Shown: positions 25,200-38,007 of the stretch, piece by piece
Layout: each line of letters starts with the position of its first letter
Position numbering within the stretch: position 1 is the first letter of the stretch
Origin: Verrucomicrobiota bacterium
Lineage (GTDB): Bacteria > Verrucomicrobiota > Verrucomicrobiia > Opitutales > Opitutaceae
Direction of reading: 5' to 3'
DNA: 64,000 nt
Assembly: GCA_023399155.1 (NCBI GenBank)
Contig: JAEWQP010000030.1
Coordinates: forward strand, 310,001-374,000
Notes under the pieces: model-generated
What the model was told of the DNA's origin: nothing
Databases searched by the model: none
The model's input: the letters and a program-made list of their open reading frames with translations, nothing else
Position numbers and translations under genes: made by a program

Positions 25200-25775
25200 A
25201 TGAAGTATCGTGACAGCGGCATGCCCGACCGCGATTTCTGGGAAAGTCTCTTTGACGTGCCGCTGATCCTGGAACGCTTCCGGTTTGGTCCGGACACGCG
25301 GAGCGTCGCGGAACTGGGTTGCGGCTATGGCACGTTCACGATCCCGCTCGCGACGCGAACAGGCGGCGAGGTGCACGCCTTCGACATCGAGCCAGCGATG
25401 GTCGAGGCCACGCGCGAGCGTGCCCGGGCTGCGGGCGCCGCGGCGGTGAGAACAACCGTGCGCGATGTGTTCGCCACCGGTTTCGGACTCGACTCCGGCA
25501 CCTGCGATGCGTGCCTGCTTTTCAACATTCTGCACGGCGAGTCACCCGTGACGATGTTGCGCGAGGCCGCCCGCGTCGTGCGGCCGGGCGGGTTTGTCGC
25601 CGTGATCCACTGGCGAAGCGACATCACCACGCCGCGCGGGCCGGACCTGAGCATCCGCCCGCGCGCGGAACAGATCGTCACCTGGGCGACCGAGACGGGC
25701 CTGCTCGCTCCCGACGGCCCTGTTATTCCGCTTCCGCCCTGGCACTTTGGTATCCGTCTTTTCAAGACACCCTAG
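25200..25775 (+). CDS. Class I SAM-dependent methyltransferase
   Basis: 191 residues. The SAM-binding glycine loop is AELGCGYGTFTIPLA (about residues 38-52), followed by the acidic residue in VHAFDIEPAMV, and the motif VVRPGGFVAVIHWRSD of the small-molecule methyltransferase fold. The substrate is unknown. No metal-binding CxxC is present, so arsenite methylation is unlikely. It is divergent from the globin; no gene follows closely on its strand (250 bp to the next receptor). Confidence 0.82.
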   Translation: MKYRDSGMPDRDFWESLFDVPLILERFRFGPDTRSVAELGCGYGTFTIPLATRTGGEVHAFDIEPAMVEATRERARAAGAAAVRTTVRDVFATGFGLDSGTCDACLLFNILHGESPVTMLREAARVVRPGGFVAVIHWRSDITTPRGPDLSIRPRAEQIVTWATETGLLAPDGPVIPLPPWHFGIRLFKTP

Positions 25776-26025
25776 GTCCGGCTCACGTCTTCGAACGCGC
25801 TATTTCGCGCAAAACACAGCACCTCGGGCGCCCGCCACTCCGCGCGGGCCACGTCACTCGTCGCCGCGTCGCGCCGTTGGTCGACCCCGACAGATCCCTC
25901 CGGCCGAGAGCGTCGCCACGCTGTGCACGACGCGGTCCCGCAGGCATTGACCCGGGGCGTTTGCGCCCGAACGATTCGCCGGTTTCCTTGGCATCCTTCG
26001 ACCCGTCGACCCACCCACCTCTCCG

Positions 26026-28101
26026 ATGCCGCCACGTTCGATACGCTTTCCAGTCCACCCCGTGCCCCGCTGTCTGCGCCGCGTCGCGCTCGGACTCCTC
26101 GTCCCAGCCGCAGCGCTGACGACGCTGGCCGAGGATCCGATCGCGTTGCCGGAGCTGGTGATCTCGGTCGCGCGCGCTCCCCAGGACGCCGCCACGCTCC
26201 CGATCGCGGTGCACGTGGTGTCCGCGGAACAGCTCGGCACCGCCACGACAGTCGACACGGCCCTGCGCCTGGATCCCGCCTTCGGCCTGTTCCGCCGCAA
26301 CTCGAGCCTGAGCGCCAACCCGACCGCGCAGGGTGTGTCCCTGCGCGGTGTCGGCCCGAGCGGCGCGAGTCGCACGGCTGTCATGCTCGATGATCTCCCG
26401 CTCAACGATCCGTTCGGTGGCTGGGTGGCGTGGTCTCAGGTCCCCACCCTATCCCTCGCCCGCGCCGAGATCGCCCACGGCGGTGGCTCCGGGATGTGGG
26501 GCAGCACCGCGCTCGGCGGAACGGTCGCCCTTGCCACCGAGCCGCTCGAAGGATCGCGCGGCGCCGCCTCGCTGGAACTGGGAAGCGACGCGTTCCGCCG
26601 TGCCGAGATCACACAGACAACCCGCGTCGGTGGTGATACGCTGCGCGTGGACGCCCGATTCCTGGACTACGGAGGCTTCCATCCGCTGCGCCGGCAGGAC
26701 CGCGGCGCCGTCGATCGGCCCCTTGAGCAGCGTCACCGCGTCGGCCAGGTGACCTGGCTCCATCCCATCGCCGATGATACGGAGGCGATCCTTGCGATCC
26801 GCGGCTTCGACGAGGATCGCGTGAACGGCACCCGACTTCAGAACAATGCCACGGAAATCCTCCACGCCTCGGCCACTGTCCAGCGCCGCGCTGCGGGCCG
26901 GATCGAATGGAAAGCCGCCGCCTGGGGCCAGTGGCAGGACTACTCGAGCTTCTTCACCGCTGTCTCCAGCGACCGGATGCAGGAAACCCCGGCGAACAAC
27001 CAGTATTCAGTGCCGTCGAAGGCCGGCGGATTCCACGCCAGCCGCATCCTTGGCGACGAGTCGGGCCGCACCGTCCTCGGCCTCGATGGGCGGTGGGTCG
27101 ACGGTGAGACGCGGGAGCACTACTTGTTTCGCGAGGGCGCGTTTACCCAGCGCCGCATCGCCGGAGGCACGCAGCATGCGACGGGCGCATTCATGCACCA
27201 CGACCGCCCGCTTTCCCCGGCGATGCATCTTTCCGGCGCGCTCCGCCTCGACTATTGGGCCAATCGCGACGGCCGCACCCGCGAGTCGTCGCTCGCGACC
27301 GGGCTCCTCTCCCGCGATGAGCGGCATGCCGACGACAGCGGATTCGCGCTCAGCCCGCGCCTTGGCGTATCCATCGACGCCTCACGCGATACCATCGTGC
27401 GCGCCGCGGTCTACCATGCATTCAGGCAGCCCACGCTCAACGAGTACTACCGCCCGTTCCGGGTTGGCAACACCAGCACGCTCGCCAATCCGGCGCTCGA
27501 CATCGAGACCCTCGACGGCGTCGACATCAGCGTGGACCAGCGCCTGGGCGATCTCCGGCTCAGCGCCGGCGTATTCCTGAACTGGATGCACGACGGCGTG
27601 GGCAATGTCACACTCTCCAGCTCCCCCGCCGGCACGACACGCCAGCGGCAGAATCTCGGCGAGGCCCGGATCCGCGGGCTCGAGCTCGCAGCGCGATGGA
27701 CCCCGGCCGAATCCTTCAGCATGGGCGTCGCCTGGCTCGCCGTGGATGCGGAGGTGACGCGAGCCCGCGCACAGCCAGACCTCGTCGGCCGGACGCTGGC
27801 CCAGGTTCCCGAGTACGTTCTCATCCTGACCACGTCCTGGCGGATCGTGCCGCGCACGCGGGTCGCCGTCAAGCTCCGCGCGACCGGACGGCAGTTCGAG
27901 GACGATGAAAACGCCCTGCCGCTCGCCTCCGCCCTCGGCATGAGCCTGCGTCTCGACCAGCGCCTGAGCGACACCGCCACCGCCTTTCTCGATCTCCACG
28001 ACGTGTTCAACGACCGCGCGCAGACAAGCCGGACGGCGGCGGGACTCATCTCCTACGACCAGCCGCGAAGCATGCGCGGCGGAGTGCGCCTGGCGTGGTA
28101 A
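26026..28101 (+). CDS. TonB-dependent outer-membrane receptor
   Basis: 691 residues. Signal peptide ending near TTLAED; plug domain with PELVISVARAPQDAATLPIAVHVVS, GVSLRGVGPSGASRTAVMLDDLPLNDPFGGWVAW and GGGSGMWGSTALGGTVALAT; then a long beta-barrel ending with LAW. The plug is clear, but the ligand is not; no vitamin B12 riboswitch or Fur box was recognised in the 250 bp upstream, which show no gene. It overlaps the GTG of the downstream methyltransferase frame by four codons. Ligands such as siderophores, cobalamin or carbohydrates remain possible. Confidence 0.88.
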   Translation: MPPRSIRFPVHPVPRCLRRVALGLLVPAAALTTLAEDPIALPELVISVARAPQDAATLPIAVHVVSAEQLGTATTVDTALRLDPAFGLFRRNSSLSANPTAQGVSLRGVGPSGASRTAVMLDDLPLNDPFGGWVAWSQVPTLSLARAEIAHGGGSGMWGSTALGGTVALATEPLEGSRGAASLELGSDAFRRAEITQTTRVGGDTLRVDARFLDYGGFHPLRRQDRGAVDRPLEQRHRVGQVTWLHPIADDTEAILAIRGFDEDRVNGTRLQNNATEILHASATVQRRAAGRIEWKAAAWGQWQDYSSFFTAVSSDRMQETPANNQYSVPSKAGGFHASRILGDESGRTVLGLDGRWVDGETREHYLFREGAFTQRRIAGGTQHATGAFMHHDRPLSPAMHLSGALRLDYWANRDGRTRESSLATGLLSRDERHADDSGFALSPRLGVSIDASRDTIVRAAVYHAFRQPTLNEYYRPFRVGNTSTLANPALDIETLDGVDISVDQRLGDLRLSAGVFLNWMHDGVGNVTLSSSPAGTTRQRQNLGEARIRGLELAARWTPAESFSMGVAWLAVDAEVTRARAQPDLVGRTLAQVPEYVLILTTSWRIVPRTRVAVKLRATGRQFEDDENALPLASALGMSLRLDQRLSDTATAFLDLHDVFNDRAQTSRTAAGLISYDQPRSMRGGVRLAW

Positions 28102-28157
28102 TCGGCCCTCCGCGGGGCGAGGCGCACTCGCAGCTGGCGCTGACGCCCACGCGAGGT

Positions 28158-29198
28158 ATGCCTCGCTCCATGCCCGGCACGCCACTGACCGACCTGCTCA
28201 CCCGCGCGATCGACGCGCGGCGAGCCTTCATCGACGAGGGACATGAGGCGGCCTTCCGGCTCTTCAACGGGTTTCTCGAGGGGGAACCGGAGCTCGCGAT
28301 CGACATCTATGCCGCGACTGCGGTGGTCCACGATTACGCCGAGGCCCGGGACAAGGGCGCGCGCAACGTCGAGGCGGCGGTGGGCGTCCTGCGGGCCACC
28401 CTGCCCTGGCTGCGTTGCGCGCTCGTCAAGGTGCGCGCCGGTGACACCCAGCAGGCGCGGTCGGGCGAGCTGTGTTTCGGAGCCACACCCGACACGCAGG
28501 TGCGCGAGCACGGTGTCGCCTACGCGGTGGACCTCACCATGAACCGCGATGCCTCGCTCTATCTCGACACCCGGGCCCTGAGACGCTGGGCGATCGAGCA
28601 TCTCGCGGGCAGGTCGGTGCTCAATACGTTCGCCTACACCGGAAGCCTCGGGGTGGCCGCGCTGGGCGGCGGGGCGGCGCACGTCGTGCAGCTCGATCTC
28701 AACCGGCGCTTCCTCGATCTCGCCCGTCGATCGTGTTCACTGAATGGGTACGACATGAACCGGCATGAGATCATTGCCGGTGATTTCTTTCCCCGGATCA
28801 GCCAGCTCAAGCGGGCCGGGCGCTCGTTTGATTGCGTGTTCCTCGACCCTCCGTTCTTCGCCGCCTCAAGGCGCGGCACAGTCGATCTCGAGAACAGTTT
28901 CGGCCGGCTCATCAACAAGGTCCGCCCGCTGGTCAACCACCAGGGCTGGCTGGTCGTCGTGAACAACGCGCTCTACGTGAGTGGTGCGGCGTTCATGACC
29001 GAGCTGGACGCCCTCTGCGCTGATGGCTACCTTGCGGTTGAATCAACCATCGGGGTGCCGGAGGATTTCGCCGGTTTCGAAGACACCCGGGTGGGTTCGC
29101 CTCCCACCGATCCGGCCCCGTTCAACCACGCGACAAAGATCGCGGTCCTGCGGGTCACACGAAAGCTTCCGGAAGGCGAACCACCGGAGACTCACTGA
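28158..29198 (+). CDS. Class I SAM methyltransferase, RlmI/RlmK-like (23S rRNA type)
   Basis: 346 residues. SAM site in VLNTFAYTGSLGVAALGGGAAHVVQLD (about residues 155-181) and the catalytic-type motif FDCVFLDPPFF; the layout, with NRDASLYLDTRALRRW just before the SAM site, matches the RlmI family of rRNA cytosine C5 methyltransferases, though the PUA domain is not obvious. It lacks the usual Cys motif of rRNA m5C enzymes near DPPFF, so the target base is uncertain. The start is taken at ATG 28158; ATG 28170 and a GTG at 28095, overlapping the receptor stop, are alternatives. Confidence 0.75.
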   Translation: MPRSMPGTPLTDLLTRAIDARRAFIDEGHEAAFRLFNGFLEGEPELAIDIYAATAVVHDYAEARDKGARNVEAAVGVLRATLPWLRCALVKVRAGDTQQARSGELCFGATPDTQVREHGVAYAVDLTMNRDASLYLDTRALRRWAIEHLAGRSVLNTFAYTGSLGVAALGGGAAHVVQLDLNRRFLDLARRSCSLNGYDMNRHEIIAGDFFPRISQLKRAGRSFDCVFLDPPFFAASRRGTVDLENSFGRLINKVRPLVNHQGWLVVVNNALYVSGAAFMTELDALCADGYLAVESTIGVPEDFAGFEDTRVGSPPTDPAPFNHATKIAVLRVTRKLPEGEPPETH

Positions 29199-29405
29199 GC
29201 GCCGCCTAGACGGACGGAAGAGCCGCAGACGCGCGCGGATCCTGCGGTATCCGCGAAGCAGTCGATCCGCGCAGACACGGCGGATCCTCGATTGGCGCCG
29301 GTCGAAAGGTGAGCCGCGTCCACCGGGCTCCGTTCAGCTGCATCACCCATGCCCGTGGTGTGAGTCTCAGGGGTTCGACTTCCAGGCCCGAGCGGCGGAT
29401 GAACT

Positions 29406-29552
29406 CCACGGCGTGTTTCTCAGACCCTCTGACCGGGCCCCTGGAGGGCAGGAGCTCCCGCTCCGCCGCACATGCGCCACAGTGCGCGCGTGCCATGAGA
29501 CTACCGCGGCTGGGCGGGAGCCCAGCCCTTCATTTCAGAGGCGGGTCGATCG
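29406..29552 (-). repeat. Dispersed repeat with inverted partner at 21451-21590, copy B
   Basis: Reverse complement of copy A with the same ordered blocks, including TCGACCCGCCTCTGAAATG and GTGGCGCATG. It lies in the 540-bp gap 29199-29742. A 96-codon leftward frame crosses this copy (29206-29496), but copy A has no matching frame, so coding is not supported. Nothing else is seen in the gap. Confidence 0.65.
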
Positions 29553-29742
29553 TCTTCAACCAGACCATCGGGTTTAAGAACACACTAGAGCGGAAACCGT
29601 ATACCCTCGTCTCGCTCACCTGAATTCCGGACGACTGGCACTGAAGGACTTCCAGCGAGGCGTCTGTTCGCCGATAAGTGAACTGATGGTGGGCGCTTAC
29701 GCCGAATTTACGCGCGACGGGACAACGCTGCGCCGCTTCGCC

Positions 29743-33753
<4,011 letters not shown>

Positions 33754-33904
33754 GCGAGACTGTCCTGGCCGAACGCGCCCCGACCGTTCGGCGACGCTCG
33801 CGCGCCGCCCCATTAGTTGGCCTTGCCACTCCCATTAGCTGCATCTAGGCCCTGCCGCGAATCGTCGCGCCTCGGCGACGGCAAACACCACACGGAGAAC
33901 CAGC

Positions 33905-34423
33905 ATGGAAACCACAACCGAGACCAAGCAGGACATGGGGATGAACGCGGCGCCACAGGATGAGCACCGCTGGCTGCAGCAGATGGTGGGCGATTGGACT
34001 TTCGAGGGCGAGTCGCTCATGGGCCCGGATCAGCCGCCGGTGAAACACCAGGGGAGCGAGACGGTGCGGGCCATCGGTGAATTCTGGGTACAGGGCGACG
34101 GCCAGGGCGAGATGCCGGGCGGCGGTTCGATGCAGATGCAGTTCACCCTCGGGTTCGATCCCGAGAAGAAACGGTTCGTCGGCACGTTCATCGCCTCGAT
34201 GATGCCGACCCTCTGGATTTACGAAGGCGGGCTCGAATCCGACCTGAAGACCCTCGCACTGCTCGCCGACGGGCCGAACATGAGCGACCCGGGCAAGACC
34301 GCGAAATACAAGGACGTGATCGAGATCAAAAACCAGGATCACCGCATCCTGAGTTCACACATCCAGGCAGCGGATGGCTCCTGGCAGCGCTTCATGGTGG
34401 CCCACTATCGGCGCAGGAAGTAG
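33905..34423 (+). CDS. DUF1579 family protein
   Basis: 172 residues, cytoplasmic by composition. Features of DUF1579: HRWLQQMVGDWTFEGES, QGSETVRAIGEFWVQGDGQGEMPGGGSMQMQFTLGFDPEKKRFVGTFIASMMPTLWIYEG, then a beta-rich tail. The fold is a lipocalin-like barrel; the function is unknown. It stands alone: 151 bp behind the sensor kinase and 275 bp before a secreted protein, with no coupling to either. The gap after it (34424-34698) has a G-run but no gene. Confidence 0.82.
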   Translation: METTTETKQDMGMNAAPQDEHRWLQQMVGDWTFEGESLMGPDQPPVKHQGSETVRAIGEFWVQGDGQGEMPGGGSMQMQFTLGFDPEKKRFVGTFIASMMPTLWIYEGGLESDLKTLALLADGPNMSDPGKTAKYKDVIEIKNQDHRILSSHIQAADGSWQRFMVAHYRRRK

Positions 34424-34698
34424 TTGCCCGCGGGCGGATCGGCCACCCTGGGAACGGCTGCCGATCCGTCCGCACCGACCGCACGTCCCGCGGCTGCCGT
34501 CGGCACTCCGGGTGGCGGTGCAGTCGACGCTGCTCCCGCCGACGCTCCCACGCAGTTCTCCCTGCGCGACGGAACGCCGCGGCGGCGCCGGTCTACTGTG
34601 TAACCGGGGGGGCCGTTGCCCGCGGCCCGCGCCGGGGCGATCCTCGCGCCCTCCCCTGCCAGGCCAGCACCCAGGCTCCGCCTCGCGGGACGACTCCC

Positions 34699-35898
34699 AT
34701 GCTCCCCTCACCCAAGGCACTCCTCCTCACGGCCGCCGGCCTCGTCGCGTGTGCGGCCGCACCCGCGCAGTTCCTCGACTCGTTCGACCAGGACGGGATC
34801 GACGGCTGGTTCCCCATGACCGGCGATGGCACGCCCCGCATGACGTTCACGCCCATGGGCGGCTTTGCCCGTATCCACGCTGACGGTACGACGGATCCGT
34901 ACAACGTCTGGTGGGTCCTGATCAAGCGCGACATCTCCGGCTCCATCGACCTGGAGAAACTCGCGGATCCGGCCTACGAGTTGCGCGTCGAGGCGCGGGT
35001 TCGCACCAGTGCCGCTCCGCGGCGCGTGAATTTCATGCTGAACACCCAGCGGACAACCGACTTTCATGAGCACCTGCGCGAGTACGACCTCGCGGACACG
35101 ACCGGCTGGCACACGATCAGCATGACCACGCACGACTTCGACGCAGTTCCCGGCGACTCCGTCTTCGTGCAGCTGGCCGTGACCGACTTCGGCCCCGGCG
35201 AATACGACGTCGACATCGATTACTACCGCGCCGACGTGGTCCGGCGCGACGCCGCGGCACCCGACGTGGGCGAGCCCCTCGTCTACCATCCACCGGTGGC
35301 CGATCCAGCGTCGTTCATGCACCATCCCGGCGCGTCGCACGACAGCGTGGTCCACGCCTCGTATCCACGCGTCAACTTCAACGACTGGCGCCTGGAAACG
35401 GCGACCGGGCCGGTGCGTGCGCTCACCGTGATGGACAACCAGTGGGTCGTGCTTCGCTGGGATTTCGGCGATCTCTCGGGCGCGACAGCAGCCGGTTCGG
35501 GGCTGCTCGAGGTGACCACGGCCGCGGCGGCGCTTGGCGGCGACTATGTCGCGGCCCTGGGCGGGGATCTCGGCATCGAGTTCGGCAAGGTCCGCGTCTT
35601 CGAGATCCTCGGGGGCGATGCGGGCTGGGACCAGGGCACGGTCACGCTGGAGAGCCTGCTGGCCGGCCAACCGGTCGACGAGGTGATAAACGGCCAGATG
35701 ATCATCGATCTGGACGTCGCGACGCAGCCGGGCGGGAAAACGTGGTTCACGCTTTCGCGCCCCGTGATGCAGCGTCTCCTCAATGGAACCACGAAGGGCC
35801 TGGTGTTGCGTCCGCTCGGCGCGATATCCGCCTCGTTCCTCGCCACCGAACAGGGCACGGATTCCGGCCCCAGGCTGCACTTCAGCACCGCACCCTGA
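34699..35898 (+). CDS. Secreted DNRLRE-like surface protein
   Basis: 399 residues. Signal peptide (LLLTAAGLVACAAAPAQ). Residues 22-190 form a jelly-roll domain (FDSFDQDGIDGWFP, NFMLNTQ, DVDIDYYRADVV), like many carbohydrate-binding or laminin-type domains. The second half looks like a DNRLRE domain, with VVHASYPRVNFNDW, VLRWDFGDLSGA, VRVFEIL and a closing TDSGPRLHFS. It may bind polysaccharide at the cell surface; no catalytic residues are recognised. There is no PEP-CTERM or similar sorting tail. The leftward membrane protein gene ends 30 bp away. Confidence 0.6.
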   Translation: MLPSPKALLLTAAGLVACAAAPAQFLDSFDQDGIDGWFPMTGDGTPRMTFTPMGGFARIHADGTTDPYNVWWVLIKRDISGSIDLEKLADPAYELRVEARVRTSAAPRRVNFMLNTQRTTDFHEHLREYDLADTTGWHTISMTTHDFDAVPGDSVFVQLAVTDFGPGEYDVDIDYYRADVVRRDAAAPDVGEPLVYHPPVADPASFMHHPGASHDSVVHASYPRVNFNDWRLETATGPVRALTVMDNQWVVLRWDFGDLSGATAAGSGLLEVTTAAAALGGDYVAALGGDLGIEFGKVRVFEILGGDAGWDQGTVTLESLLAGQPVDEVINGQMIIDLDVATQPGGKTWFTLSRPVMQRLLNGTTKGLVLRPLGAISASFLATEQGTDSGPRLHFSTAP

Positions 35899-35927
35899 CA
35901 CCGCGGGCGGCGATCGCCGCACCGGAC

Positions 35928-36518
35928 CTATTTCAGTATCCGAAAACCGAATCGCAACCGCCGGTGCTCCAGGAGGCGGCGCCAGTCGATGAACAGCAGC
36001 AGCGCCACCACCGCGAGACCCGCGGCGGTCGTGCCGAGTCCCTTCCAGGAGACGGTCCCGTGCAGGAGATCGTCCACGCTGTTCACCGCGTAGCGCCCGG
36101 AAAACAGCATGACCGCATCGATCACGAACTTTCCCGCGAAAAACGGGGGCACGACCTGGCGCAGGTGCACGCGTCCCAGGCCCGTGGCCAGAAAGAGCGC
36201 GGTGGTCGAAAGAGGCGTGAGGGCGTAGCCAAAGACGAAGAGCCAGCTGCGCGGCAGACTGCCCTCGAGTTTGCGGCCAACGAAGGCGAGTTCATCGGTC
36301 TTGTCGCGCCTGAGAAGGCGCTTGGAGATCCGCGGTGCATACAGGCTGAAGAGAACCCGCCCGAGAGTCGATCCGCTCACACCCGCGCCGAGCACCACCC
36401 AGGGGTTGAGGTCGAACTGCGTCCAGAAGAGCACCATCACCATCCATGCGGGCAGACCAATCACCGGCAGCGAGTCGAAGAAGACCGTGCTCGCGAAGAT
36501 CGCCACGTACGCCCACAT
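35928..36518 (-). CDS. VTT-like membrane protein
   Basis: 196 residues with about five transmembrane segments: VAIFASTVFFDSLPVIGLPAWMVMVLF, GAGVSGSTLGRVLFSLY, LFVFGYALTPLSTTALFLATGLG, VVPPFFAGKFVIDAVMLFSG and AAGLAVVALLLFIDW. The re-entrant patterns and TPLSTTALFLA resemble the VTT/SNARE-associated (DedA-related) family. The function is unknown; relatives are thought to move lipid carriers or keep membrane potential. A true DedA gene lies 110 bp upstream on the same strand, so the two may share a transcript. Confidence 0.65.
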   Translation of the reverse strand: MWAYVAIFASTVFFDSLPVIGLPAWMVMVLFWTQFDLNPWVVLGAGVSGSTLGRVLFSLYAPRISKRLLRRDKTDELAFVGRKLEGSLPRSWLFVFGYALTPLSTTALFLATGLGRVHLRQVVPPFFAGKFVIDAVMLFSGRYAVNSVDDLLHGTVSWKGLGTTAAGLAVVALLLFIDWRRLLEHRRLRFGFRILK

Positions 36519-36627
36519 GCCCCGGACTTTCCTCAGAACTTCGGGTCAGGCAAACGCCGACCGCTCCCCGCGGCGATCTCGGTGACCACCATGCCCGAAC
36601 ATTCCAGCCTCATCGCTCCGCGACCTG

Positions 36628-37236
36628 CTACGCAGCGCGACGCCGGTGACGCTTGCGCACCGCACGCACCACGAGCGCGCCGACGATCGCCACGATAACG
36701 ACGTACGAGACCGGGCCGAGATAGCGCTCGACGCGTTCGTAGTGGCGGCCCAGCAGGTTGCCCATGGCGGCCAGCGCGGTGGCCCACACTCCCATCCCGA
36801 GCGCCGACCAGGCGAGGAACCCAGGCAGCGGCAGTCCGCGTATGCCCGCGGGGATGGAGATGAGCGACCGCACGCCGGGCACGAGACGACAGATCAGCAC
36901 GGCGCGCATGCCGTGCCGGTCGAACCACGCGGACGCCCGATCCACATCGTCCACATCAAGGAGAAACCAGCGTCCGTAACGCTCCACGAACTGCCGGAAG
37001 CGCGCCTCTCCCCACGCCCGGCCCAAGTAATAAAGGGGAATCTGCCCGGCCACGGACCCGATCGTGCCGGCGAGACACACGCCTAGAAACGAAAGGTCGC
37101 CCCGGCGCGCCCCGAAGCCCGCCAGAGGCATGATTACCTCCGAGGGTATCGGTGGAAACACGTTCTCAAGGAACATCAGGAGCGCGACGCCCCAATACCC
37201 CCACGTTTCGACGAGTTCTGTCACCCACTCGGCCAT
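36628..37236 (-). CDS. DedA-family membrane protein
   Basis: 202 residues. DedA hallmarks: FLENVFPPIPSEVIMPLAGFGARRG in the first third, GSVAGQIPLYYLGRAWG, and RLVPGVRSLISIPAGI. Members act as undecaprenyl-phosphate or phosphatidyl-type flippases linked to the proton gradient; here that is inferred from family only. ATG 37236 begins the first segment; a longer frame from 37335 adds 33 basic residues that do not belong. 192 bp separate it from the DoxX-like gene. Confidence 0.88.
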   Translation of the reverse strand: MAEWVTELVETWGYWGVALLMFLENVFPPIPSEVIMPLAGFGARRGDLSFLGVCLAGTIGSVAGQIPLYYLGRAWGEARFRQFVERYGRWFLLDVDDVDRASAWFDRHGMRAVLICRLVPGVRSLISIPAGIRGLPLPGFLAWSALGMGVWATALAAMGNLLGRHYERVERYLGPVSYVVIVAIVGALVVRAVRKRHRRRAA

Positions 37237-37428
37237 GATCGCGGGCAATCGGCGCAATCCCGGCCCGACCGCAAGCGCCCGTACGGTTTTCGCACGTCGC
37301 CACCCGGCGCCGGACGTATGCCAGCGGGATCGCACCCGATCTCCAGGCCGGAGACGAGGGCCGCCGCAGCGTCGCCCGCTGGCCCGTCGTCGTCCACCGC
37401 AACGCGGTGCACGGCGCGTATGGTGAGA

Positions 37429-37875
37429 TCAGGGCGTCAGATCCGACGGCGTGCGTGCGCGAAACAACGGGCGGTAGGCGGCCCGATACACCCACGCAAG
37501 GTAGAGCTCGAGTCCGAGAAAGATTGCCGCCATCGGGAGCCCGGAACGCTCGAGCACGAGGTGAAACGCGATGCTGTTGACGATGAACGGCGCGAACAGG
37601 ATGAGCGCCAGCGGGACGTAGCGGTTGACCAGAAGAAGAACGCCGACGATGAGCTGCGTGGCACCGATCAGCTGCATCATGTATCCACTCTGCACCAACG
37701 CTCCAGCGAAGGCAGCGGCTCCCTCGGGCAGCGGCGCCGATGGGGGCGGGATGAAGTTGAGGAAGCCATTGAGTCCGAACACCGTCAGCGGAAGGCCCAG
37801 AAGGATGCGTGCGGCTGTAACGAGGTGGCGGCTCCGTGGTTTTGTCGGGCGGGATGCGGGGGTTGTGTTTTCCAT
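37429..37875 (-). CDS. DoxX-like small membrane protein
   Basis: 148 residues, four transmembrane segments: ARILLGLPLTVFGLNGFLNFI, GYMMQLIGATQLIVGVLLLVNRYVPLALIL, FIVNSIAFHLVLE and AAIFLGLELYLAW. This is a pattern of the DoxX-like family, whose better-known members bind quinones or link to thiol-redox enzymes; the substrate here is unknown. ATG 37875 starts after a basic leader (MENTTPASRPTKPRSR). It lies 132 bp beyond the end of the TMTC/TPR gene on the same strand and is not tightly coupled to anything. Confidence 0.78.
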   Translation of the reverse strand: MENTTPASRPTKPRSRHLVTAARILLGLPLTVFGLNGFLNFIPPPSAPLPEGAAAFAGALVQSGYMMQLIGATQLIVGVLLLVNRYVPLALILFAPFIVNSIAFHLVLERSGLPMAAIFLGLELYLAWVYRAAYRPLFRARTPSDLTP

Positions 37876-38007
37876 GGGTGTGGTGGTCTTCGAGGTGAAC
37901 GTGGACGTCACCGTCTGCTCTCTCGACGAACGAGCGACAGCCGTCCGGACAACGTCGTTCCCGGCCCGGCCTCCGTGGACGCGCCACGCCTGCCGGGATG
38001 GCATCGC

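Noticed and set aside
25776..26025. Cobalamin riboswitch upstream of the second TonB receptor
   Set aside because: Searched for the B12-box and the paired elements; none recognised.
29206..29496. 96-codon leftward frame through repeat copy B
   Set aside because: Copy A of the same repeat does not keep the frame, so it is unlikely to be coding.
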